From JAIEOG01 sp964519985 (GTDB lineage Bacteria; Bdellovibrionota; FAC87; UBA2466), in assembly GCA_964519985.1 (NCBI GenBank), contig CAZFMF010000019.1, forward strand, positions 7,778 through 71,777: a stretch of 64,000 bases of DNA, written 5' to 3'. Positions 50,065 to 57,329 of the stretch are shown piece by piece. Every line of letters starts with the position of its first letter. Within the stretch, counting starts at the first letter, position 1. A program made the translations under genes and the position numbers. Under the pieces are notes generated by a model. It ran no database searches and was not told the origin of the DNA. It saw only the letters and a program-made list of their open reading frames with translations.

Positions 50065-51584
50065 ACAAAACCATTCGACCGCACTTCTTCCCGGGCCAGT
50101 TGGTCGACTACCGTGATTTCAACCGCCTGGCCGGACTCACGAAAGAATCGACTTCACTCCTAAACGCCCAGATCTTGCGCGGCGGAGGGATCTTGCTCCA
50201 ATCCTCGGAGGAGTTTCAAATCGAATTGGGGCGCGAGCTGACCGTCATCGTAAAACCAGGAATGGCTCTGCTTCCGAATGGTGAGCTTCTCACTCTGAAT
50301 GAGGAACGGGCGCTCAACCTCACCGCCTATCGCCCAACCAACGGCCAGCAGCGCCTCATAGTTGGATTGGAGCATGAAACCGTCGCGGTGGATCCGTACG
50401 TGGATCCCGAAGACCCATCGATTCAAGGCTTTCGCAGTCAAACCGAACAAGTCCAGCTCGTAGTGGCTTCAGAGCACCTGCCCGTGGGTGCCCTGGAACT
50501 CTTCCGGGTGACACTGGAAGCCGGCACGCGATCGTTACGCTTTCCCACGACCTCGGAAGAATGGTCAGTGGAAGAACTGCCTGCGACCGAAACCGAATCC
50601 GTCGTCGATACCCGATTTCGCCGTCGCCTCTTGCCGCTCACATTCGCGCCGATTGACTTCCCCGAATTGCTCCAACTCCGCCGGGCATTTTACGCCATGG
50701 AAAACGCCGTGCGGCGCCTGAAACGCCTCTTTCTCATCGAGGATCGGCACGGTACCGATTTTTTTCTGGCCCAGCTGCATGCCGAATCGCTGGCCGTGCC
50801 GCTGCAACCGCTGAAAGCCGCGTTTCTAACCGCGGAGTTTGCCGATCGCCTCGCCTTGTTCCTGGAAGCCATCGCGCGCAAGGTCTCGGTGGGACAGTCT
50901 AATTTCCAGTCAGAGATATATCTAGAAATCGCCGGGCTACTTGACCAGAGCCGCGTGCGGCACGCCCTACCCCGTGAATTGCCCTTCGAACGCTTGCTCA
51001 CCCTCGCATCGAAACTGGAGGCGTTCACTTGCTTTGCGGAAGAGCGTTTCACCCTGATGAATGTAGTCGAAGAAGCCTTGTTGGATCTCCAGGATCGCCA
51101 TGATGCCTTCCCGGAAAAGACCACTTTTGCCGGCCACGTCTTTCAGCGCGTAGACCGCGTCTTGGCCGGGGAAGCGGATCGGGTGGAGTTCAAGGCGTCG
51201 TTCAAGCAGATGCGCAAGCTGCAGGCAAACTACCTCAGCGGAGAACGCGTGACTCGCACCGGCGTCTTCGTCCGCGACGGAGACATCACGCTCAACATCA
51301 AGGTGCCCAACACCGAATCGGCCGCGATCGTGGTCTTTCCCCAGTACGCCCGGCGCAAGACCGCGGCGATGGAGTACCTGGTGAACGGTAAAAAAATACG
51401 CAACGAAGCTTCCGTAGAGATGCCGGTGGAAAACCTCTGGAGAAACCGAGCTCTGATCTTGCCCCCCGAGACTCTGGTCTCCCAAGGCAACCAGGTGACT
51501 CTGCACCTGGGAAAAACGGAACTCGACTACGGCTTTTTCGAAGCCGCGGTTTACCAGGCCACCGCGAACGGAGGTGAATCATGA
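50058..51584 (+). CDS. TssK-like baseplate/adaptor protein
   Basis: 508 residues. Begins MLNKTIRPHFFPGQLVDYRDFNRL, resembling the TssK N-terminus (RPQHFQQQ-type), then a shell-like beta domain (IELGRELTVIVKPGMALLPNGELLTL, LIVGLEHETV) and a helical bundle (LLQLRRAFYAMENAVRRLKRLF, FLAQLHAESLAVPLQPLKAAF) as in TssK. TssK links the T6SS baseplate to the membrane complex through TssL. The C-terminal part (ITLNIKVPNTESAAIVVFPQY) is a beta domain. Extracellular CIS loci do not normally have TssK, so this is significant if correct; a phage receptor-binding-shell homologue is the alternative. Confidence 0.5.
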   Translation: MLNKTIRPHFFPGQLVDYRDFNRLAGLTKESTSLLNAQILRGGGILLQSSEEFQIELGRELTVIVKPGMALLPNGELLTLNEERALNLTAYRPTNGQQRLIVGLEHETVAVDPYVDPEDPSIQGFRSQTEQVQLVVASEHLPVGALELFRVTLEAGTRSLRFPTTSEEWSVEELPATETESVVDTRFRRRLLPLTFAPIDFPELLQLRRAFYAMENAVRRLKRLFLIEDRHGTDFFLAQLHAESLAVPLQPLKAAFLTAEFADRLALFLEAIARKVSVGQSNFQSEIYLEIAGLLDQSRVRHALPRELPFERLLTLASKLEAFTCFAEERFTLMNVVEEALLDLQDRHDAFPEKTTFAGHVFQRVDRVLAGEADRVEFKASFKQMRKLQANYLSGERVTRTGVFVRDGDITLNIKVPNTESAAIVVFPQYARRKTAAMEYLVNGKKIRNEASVEMPVENLWRNRALILPPETLVSQGNQVTLHLGKTELDYGFFEAAVYQATANGGES

Positions 51585-52072
51585 TTGCGGCGTTTCGGTG
51601 GATCCCCGCGGGGAGAGTCTTTCTGGCTCGCCTGCTCGGTCGACGAGATCCTAGTGTCAAAATCCACGCGAATGGATTGAGCCGATTGGAAAACTGGCCC
51701 CACCCGCCCGAGGAAATCGCGCTGGAAAACGCAAGGGCATTGGTAGATGCGGCCCAAGCGAAGGAACGCCATAGTTTGCTCTACTGCTACGAGGGGCCCC
51801 ATCTCGGAGAATGCTTTTGGCTGCGTTCGCCCGAAACTCGGGTGGGAATTCATTCCCAATCGGACTTGGTGCTCACGCCGGCCGAAGGCGCCGCGACGGC
51901 AGACTATACCTTCCGCGTGGAAGCGAGCCGACTGCAGCTCGAGGCGCCGGCGCCCGCCGCCTTCGAGCTGAATGGCCAGACCGTTCATTCGGCGTCGCTC
52001 GTCGACTACGACGAGCTGACGCTCATGGGAAATCGTCTTCTCGTTTTAACGATTCAAGGAGGTACGCCATGA
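51581..52072 (+). CDS. FHA domain protein
   Basis: 163 residues, overlapping the previous gene by four bases (ATGA). The C-terminal half has an FHA-type pattern: GECFWLRSPETRVGIHSQSDLVL with the Arg and Ser of the phosphothreonine site, then FELNGQTVHSASLVDYDELTLMGNRLL. FHA domains bind phosphothreonine and regulate T6SS by Thr phosphorylation (TagH/Fha). The N-terminal part is basic and without a known fold. No kinase or phosphatase was seen nearby. Confidence 0.65.
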   Translation: MIAAFRWIPAGRVFLARLLGRRDPSVKIHANGLSRLENWPHPPEEIALENARALVDAAQAKERHSLLYCYEGPHLGECFWLRSPETRVGIHSQSDLVLTPAEGAATADYTFRVEASRLQLEAPAPAAFELNGQTVHSASLVDYDELTLMGNRLLVLTIQGGTP

Positions 52073-52488
52073 ACCAAGCATCCGCTTCGGCCGTTACGGC
52101 GGCATCGGGAATTTGGGAACGGTTGCGCAAACGCACCGAAGCGTTGGCCGGGGCATGGGTTGTCCGCTGGAATTCCGCCCAGAGCGCTTTCGCTGCGGAG
52201 TTGGCGTGGCAAGAGGCGCAGGCCAAAGCACCCACGGTTTCCTTGCCGGCGGTCACCCCGGTCGCAGTGTCGGGCCTATTGATCGAGATATCGACCCGCA
52301 GCATCCGGCGCCTTCAGATCGGCATGAACGAAGTCGGAGCGCTTCGTCTGAAGGTCGAAGGCGACAGCGCCACGCTATGGGATCCCACCTTGCGCAAATC
52401 CCAAGCCCTGTGCAGCGGTGAAACCTTTTCGTCCAATGAAGGCACGTACCTACTCAAACTTTTCTCGTTTTCTACGGAGGTTCAATGA
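52069..52488 (+). CDS. CIS locus protein of unknown function
   Basis: 139 residues, coupled by ATGA overlaps on both sides. Helical N-terminus rich in Ala/Trp (WERLRKRTEALAGAWVVRW), then beta-rich C-terminus (ISTRSIRRLQIGMNEVGALRLKVEG, YLLKLFSFSTEV). Not recognised. Because it is embedded between the two FHA-type proteins it probably belongs to the same complex. Confidence 0.55.
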   Translation: MNQASASAVTAASGIWERLRKRTEALAGAWVVRWNSAQSAFAAELAWQEAQAKAPTVSLPAVTPVAVSGLLIEISTRSIRRLQIGMNEVGALRLKVEGDSATLWDPTLRKSQALCSGETFSSNEGTYLLKLFSFSTEVQ

Positions 52489-53798
52489 CTCGCCGCGGGC
52501 AGGTTTTTTGGATGGTGTTTTTCAGTCTTATCCCGGCGCGTACTGGATACGCCGCGCCTTCGGTGGCTTTGAAGCATCTAGAACTCGAACGCGGGAAGCT
52601 CTCCGGTTTGGTCAATGTGCAGTCGGCCGGGCGCGCGCGACCGGTATTGAGCAGTTTGACCCATGGTACGGATTTGCGCACCCAATCGGAAATCGCGCCG
52701 GTTGATTTCTGGCTCCTTTTCGACAGCTCCGCGCTTTGCGCCAAATACCAAATGGATCAAACCGCTTTGGCTTGGCTTAGCACCCTGAAGAGCGAATTAC
52801 CGGCCGCGAGTCGGCTCAGCGTCGTCAGTTACCACCGCGGGTCCCTGGAATTGTTACTGGCCCGCCAGCCGGTGGGTGAAGCCAAGAGCATCCGCTTGCG
52901 CTGCGACAGCCGCGCGGTCTCAGCTGAACCCGATAAAGCGTTGGCGCACTTTCTTGCCGCCGAAACGACTCCGGAGCTGCCCCGCGTGATCTGGATCGCT
53001 TCTTCCGGGAATGCTTCGATTTCCGCCACCACCTTGCAAAAATTGAAGGCTTCCGGCGCCGAGCTTTCCTTCTTGCTTTACCACGCTTCGCTTGCCGCAA
53101 CCTTGCAGCCGGTGTTCGAGCGCTTCCGCGCTAGCCTGGGTCCCGCCTTTCGCGCGGAGGTGATCGCCCCGCAAGCAACCGAATTGCCTGCTCGCCTCTA
53201 TCGCATTTCCGCGATCGCGCCGGAGGCGATGACGATGAGTTTCGTGGTGAAGGTGCCGGTCGGCGATCAGGTGATCAAAAGCGGCGCCGTGACTTTGAGC
53301 GGGAAAGCGCCGGGGGATAATCGGATCCTATACGGGACTCTAATCGCCTTGCTGGCACTGGGCCTTTTGTTCACGGGGATCCAAACCATCCGCTACTTCC
53401 TTCCTCGGTACTGCCGCGATTGCGGTCACCGCAAACGATTCGGGGACGCCACTTGCCCGTTCTGCTTCGCGGCCAACGGGGCCTACCTCGTGCAAGAAAA
53501 CCCACTCGGGGCGGAAGGACCGGTCACCCGGCCCCTCGTGAAGGCGGTGGATCGCGCGGTGATTTCCATTGGCAGTCACCGTCGGAGTGCATTGCGCTGC
53601 TTGCGATCCCCGAAGGAAAGGCGGCAAAAGTATTTTGCTCTGCACCGCGAAGGAGAAACGTATCGTCTCGTGCCCGCGGCATTGCCGGTTACGGTAAATG
53701 GAGTTCCGGTGCGGCGCGAGCGAATGATCGGCACCGGTGACGAAATCCAAGTCGCGCAGACTCGGATCCGTTTTCTACAAAATGGAGTCAACAAATGA
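52485..53798 (+). CDS. exported/membrane protein with vWA-like, zinc ribbon and FHA domains
   Basis: 437 residues. Signal segment (VFWMVFFSLIPARTGYA), vWA-like domain (residues 72-225, with FDSSALC as a possible MIDAS strand), single transmembrane helix (about 281-303), then on the other side a zinc ribbon (CRDCGHRKRFGDATCPFC: Cys310, 313, 324, 327) and a C-terminal FHA domain (about 365-437). The topology puts vWA outside and FHA inside, so it could transmit external binding to an internal phosphothreonine-recognition event, or tether the apparatus to the inner membrane. TssL/TssM-like features are absent. Confidence 0.7.
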   Translation: MTRRGQVFWMVFFSLIPARTGYAAPSVALKHLELERGKLSGLVNVQSAGRARPVLSSLTHGTDLRTQSEIAPVDFWLLFDSSALCAKYQMDQTALAWLSTLKSELPAASRLSVVSYHRGSLELLLARQPVGEAKSIRLRCDSRAVSAEPDKALAHFLAAETTPELPRVIWIASSGNASISATTLQKLKASGAELSFLLYHASLAATLQPVFERFRASLGPAFRAEVIAPQATELPARLYRISAIAPEAMTMSFVVKVPVGDQVIKSGAVTLSGKAPGDNRILYGTLIALLALGLLFTGIQTIRYFLPRYCRDCGHRKRFGDATCPFCFAANGAYLVQENPLGAEGPVTRPLVKAVDRAVISIGSHRRSALRCLRSPKERRQKYFALHREGETYRLVPAALPVTVNGVPVRRERMIGTGDEIQVAQTRIRFLQNGVNK

Positions 53799-54445
53799 AA
53801 CGATGGATCCCAATCACTCTGCTTTCTGCCCTTCCGCTGGCTTGCGCCAGCTCACCCGCGACGCTGCCCGCCGAGATGAACGGCTCGCGCACGACGGTCC
53901 AACTGCCGGTGAAGGGCAGCTTAGTTTTGCGTTACCGTTTCAAACCCTCTTCCGAAAATTGCCGGGAGCTTAAAACGCAGATTGCGCCGGTGATCCGCAA
54001 TCAAGACGGCCAGGTCGTTGCGAGCGCGTTTCAGTGCGACGAAGGTGAACGCCTCGTCCGGGTGCAAACGAACGGCGCCCAGCCCCCTGGCCCGTACACC
54101 ATTTCGATTCGCTCGCAGCGCCGCCGCTACCTCACCGGACCGGTGACGATCGAAGCATTGGCGAGTAACGAAAGTGCCCGGCCCGCGAAAGCCCAAGTCG
54201 TCGACTGCTATCCCGTCGGCTCCGGAATGGCGGTCGCCGTCCTGAAGGTCTCCGGGGGTGTCCAAGTGAATGATTCGGTAGCGATCTCGGCCCGCGACGC
54301 GAATGGCCGGCGCCGAAACCTAGGTCGGTGTCTGGTGAAGAACGTGGAAGGCACCGAAGCGAGTTGTGAAATGAAGTACAGCGAACGTTCAGAGTGGGTC
54401 GATTTCCGAGTGGAAGGTGTCTACAGTCCGGAGGTCTCAACATGA
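53795..54445 (+). CDS. lipoprotein of the CIS locus
   Basis: 216 residues, lipobox LPLACA (Cys17), coupled by ATGA on both sides. Two beta-rich repeats (RLVRVQTNGAQPPGPYTISIRSQRR; VAVLKVSGGVQVNDSVAISARDANG) suggest Ig-like or TssJ-type sandwich domains, and four cysteines are paired in the second half. A T6SS TssJ analogue is conceivable but the length (TssJ is about 150) is greater. Likely periplasmic face of the outer membrane. Confidence 0.5.
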   Translation: MKRWIPITLLSALPLACASSPATLPAEMNGSRTTVQLPVKGSLVLRYRFKPSSENCRELKTQIAPVIRNQDGQVVASAFQCDEGERLVRVQTNGAQPPGPYTISIRSQRRRYLTGPVTIEALASNESARPAKAQVVDCYPVGSGMAVAVLKVSGGVQVNDSVAISARDANGRRRNLGRCLVKNVEGTEASCEMKYSERSEWVDFRVEGVYSPEVST

Positions 54446-55185
54446 ACAACGGATTTCATCGGGCCATTGTGCGCGAGAATGCCGACCCCGAAAAGCTAGG
54501 TCGTATCCAAGTCGAGTACCCCTGGTTTCAAGGGGACTCTTCGGAGCGACCCTCGGAGTGGGTGGAAGTCTGCTTACCCTACGCTTCCCAAAACGCCGGC
54601 TTCTGGTTTCTTCCCGAGAAAGGCGACGAGGTCCTCGTCTATCTTGAGAACGGAAGCCTCGACCATCCGATTATCTTGGGCGCACTCTATAGCAAAAAGC
54701 ACCCAACTCCGAAGACCGGAAAATCGGGAGACGGCAACGCCAACGACAAAAATGATCTCAAAGCGATCGTGACTCGCAGTGGGCACACCCTCTGCTTCGA
54801 TGACTCGAGCGGAGATCGAGGAATTGTGGTTCAGGACAAGGAGGGACGCCACTTCGAGATCCAATCCGAGAAGGACACGATTACCTTCGGCGACGCGGCG
54901 GGAAACGAGATCCGCATCGCCGAATCGGTGATCACGGTAAAAAACAACGCCGGGGATCAGATTGTCATGGATGGAGGCGAGGTACGCATCCAAAGTAAAA
55001 CGGTCAAGATCGAGGCGGCGAATACGGTGGAACTGGGGACGGGAGCCGGTGAAGCCCTCATCAAAGGACAAAGCTTCATGAGCTTGTTCAATACCCATAC
55101 GCACATTGCGCCGTTGGGACCCACCAGCCCACCGATGGTGCCCATGACCCCCGGACAACTCAGCATGAAAGTCAAAACCGCGTAG
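54442..55185 (+). CDS. CIS spike protein, gp5-like with phage-type apex
   Basis: 247 residues from ATG 54442 (in-frame upstream extension is non-conserved). N-terminal OB domain: AIVRENADPEKLGRIQVEYPWF, VEVCLPYASQNAGFWFLPEKGDEVLV. A beta-helix part (EIQSEKDTITFGDAAGNEIRIAESVI, VIMDGGEVRIQSKT) narrows to the apex. The end contains NTHTHIAPLG, the HxH motif that binds iron at the tip of phage spikes such as gpV, so a PAAR cap may not be needed. This is the VgrG C-terminal half; the gp27 half is at 39125-40111. Last gene of the rightward operon. Confidence 0.75.
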   Translation: MNNGFHRAIVRENADPEKLGRIQVEYPWFQGDSSERPSEWVEVCLPYASQNAGFWFLPEKGDEVLVYLENGSLDHPIILGALYSKKHPTPKTGKSGDGNANDKNDLKAIVTRSGHTLCFDDSSGDRGIVVQDKEGRHFEIQSEKDTITFGDAAGNEIRIAESVITVKNNAGDQIVMDGGEVRIQSKTVKIEAANTVELGTGAGEALIKGQSFMSLFNTHTHIAPLGPTSPPMVPMTPGQLSMKVKTA

Positions 55186-55186
55186 C

Positions 55187-55263
55187 CGTCATTGCCAACG
55201 GAGTGAAGCAATCTCGCCCCCGGCGCGGCGAGACAGCCACGCCCTTCGGGCTCGCCGTGACGA
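55187..55263. repeat. dispersed repeat, GTCATTGC type
   Basis: Starts CGTCATTGC and continues with GTGAAGCAATCTCGC, then GC-rich sequence and an imperfect inverted end CGCCGTGACG. This resembles the CGTCATTGCGAG...GACGAAGCAATC repeats that are common in many delta-proteobacterial-type genomes. Lies between the spike stop and the FecR stop (convergent). Confidence 0.5.
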
Positions 55264-57240
55264 CTATTTCACGATGAGTTTGGGGGCGCGCAGCTTCTTA
55301 GGTGGAGCGACGGTCAATGCGCGCCAAGCCAGCGCTTCGCCCTCGCGGCCGCCCGGATCAACGGCATGGAGCGACCACTCATAGTTCCCCGGCGCCATGC
55401 CCTTAACCTTGATCGCCGTGCGATCGGTTTTAATCTCCCGCCAAACCTTTTTACCCGCGCGCAGCTTGACGACGTATTGTTTCGCCTCGGGTATCGATGA
55501 CCATTTGATTTCCGGATCGGAGCCGGCGTGATCCTTTTGGAAAACGTAGCGCTCGGGCGGGTAGGCGCCTTCCGGGGCCTTCAGCCGATCGAAAGGCGCA
55601 TGCTGAAAACGGGAGACCGCACTGACTCTCAGAGTGCGGTTTGCGCCATCCACCCAGCGCACGCGCCAGTACCAATCTCCTCCGCCCAGATCGAATGTCT
55701 GACTGGCCAACGGGGGTTGCACCGCCGTGATCGATTTCACGATCTGTTTAAAATCCGCATCCCGAGCAATCTCCACCTTGTACTGGCCACCCTTTTCGTC
55801 GGCCTGCCAAACGAAAGCGTACGGCGCGGGACGTGTCCAGTATTCAAATTTCTGATTGGGCACCGGCGCGTTCAGGACGATGGGCCGGCCTTCCAAAACC
55901 TCAAAGCTGCGCCACTTCGACTCACCGACGGTTTGATCGTCAACCAAGGCGGTGACCCGCCACCGATATGGTCCAGTTTCCAAGGCTAGCCATTGGTACG
56001 TCGGAAGCAAATCCTCGCTGGTCGTCTTGCGCGCCGGCAGTTCCAGTTTTTGACCCGCACGTTCTAGCTCCAAGCGATAACGGGCCTGAACACCCTCCAG
56101 GCGCCATCGAAAGGTCATCGGCGTTCCCTTTTCAACTGTCGTTCCCTCCGCCGGCAGTAAAAGTTGGATGGGCATTTTCTCCGCCGCAGCGACGCGGAAT
56201 TTCAACGGGCGACTGTGCACGGTGATCCCCGGATACGCTGAGGTCAAACGCCAGAAATATTCGCCCGGCGGAACCGCGGCCAGCCAGGCCGTACCGGCCG
56301 ACGGGGAAACGCTGGATTCAAAAACTCGGGTTTTAAAATCCGTCGCGGTGGATACCTCGAGCTGAACCGGAACCCGCTCCAGGGCTTGGGCTTCGATTCG
56401 ATCGCGACTCCCGGCCGGCACTTCCCAGCGAAACGGAATGCGGGAGGCCTTCTGCCAAGTCACTAGAGAGTCCGCCATCGTGGGAGAAATCGATTGCAGG
56501 GGCCGAGCGGTCACCACGCGCAATCGCCGCGTTTCGGTCACCGGTTTTTCGCCGGAAAGAATTCGCCAAAAATAATTTCCGGCGCCCAGTGCGACCGACG
56601 TACGCGCCAGACTGGGATTTAATTTGAATTCTTGGGTCGCGCGTTTGGGAAAATCTTTCAAGGTAGAGACCTGAACGCGATCCCAAGGAATTGCATTCCC
56701 CTTACCGCCTTCCCATTCCATCTCGATCGATTTCAACTGGTTCTCGGCGGTAAACAGGAAAGCCTGGGCGGCCGGTTTCAAAAGACGCACGGGAACCACT
56801 TCCGTTTTGGCCTTCCCACTTGTATCAACGCTCACCAAGGTGTCGCCGGTGCTCTTGCGCACGACGAAAGACCCTTGCAAGAAACTCAAAGGCAGCTGAC
56901 TGACGTCTTCGATGACCACCAGGCTGTTTTCTCCGACTTCCAAGAGCGAACCATCACTAAGACGGATGCTGGCGCTGCCTTCCGGACCCACTCGAATGGC
57001 GTCGCGCCGGAACAACGGTGCGCCACTCTCGGTCTTCCCCCAAAGAAAACTAGTGCGCGCCTTGCGCCGCACGCCCCGCGACAAGCTTTCCAACACGGCC
57101 ACTCTCGGGCCCTCGCCCGACAGGTTGGCGCGGCTAAAGTCCCAGTACAGCAGAAGCGATCCGGTGAGGGCGCCCGTGATGCAGAGCGACAATACGATGA
57201 GCGGGCGCCAGCGGGGCCGTTGGAGGGCAATCGTCGACAT
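55264..57240 (-). CDS. FecR-domain protein with FN3-like repeats
   Basis: 658 residues. N-terminal transmembrane helix (LIVLSLCITGALTGSLLLYW), then a FecR domain (RRDAIRVGPEGSASIRLSDGSLLEVGENSLVVI), then at least five FN3/Ig-like repeats (each with the W...W or YRWR pattern, e.g. TMTFRWRLEG, YQWLALETGPYRWRV, YVFQKD, EWSLHAVDPGGREG). Periplasmic side. In similar genomes FecR proteins of this kind sit beside adenylate cyclases, suggesting a signalling pair; the sequence does not show the ligand. Shine-Dalgarno AAGGGG. Confidence 0.75.
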   Translation of the reverse strand: MSTIALQRPRWRPLIVLSLCITGALTGSLLLYWDFSRANLSGEGPRVAVLESLSRGVRRKARTSFLWGKTESGAPLFRRDAIRVGPEGSASIRLSDGSLLEVGENSLVVIEDVSQLPLSFLQGSFVVRKSTGDTLVSVDTSGKAKTEVVPVRLLKPAAQAFLFTAENQLKSIEMEWEGGKGNAIPWDRVQVSTLKDFPKRATQEFKLNPSLARTSVALGAGNYFWRILSGEKPVTETRRLRVVTARPLQSISPTMADSLVTWQKASRIPFRWEVPAGSRDRIEAQALERVPVQLEVSTATDFKTRVFESSVSPSAGTAWLAAVPPGEYFWRLTSAYPGITVHSRPLKFRVAAAEKMPIQLLLPAEGTTVEKGTPMTFRWRLEGVQARYRLELERAGQKLELPARKTTSEDLLPTYQWLALETGPYRWRVTALVDDQTVGESKWRSFEVLEGRPIVLNAPVPNQKFEYWTRPAPYAFVWQADEKGGQYKVEIARDADFKQIVKSITAVQPPLASQTFDLGGGDWYWRVRWVDGANRTLRVSAVSRFQHAPFDRLKAPEGAYPPERYVFQKDHAGSDPEIKWSSIPEAKQYVVKLRAGKKVWREIKTDRTAIKVKGMAPGNYEWSLHAVDPGGREGEALAWRALTVAPPKKLRAPKLIVK

Positions 57241-57329
57241 ATCCCCTTCTTATCGGTCGAACGGCGGCCGGGAATTAGCCGATATTGCTACAGGATTTGC
57301 CGGAAACGACCGATAAGAACGTAAGCCCC

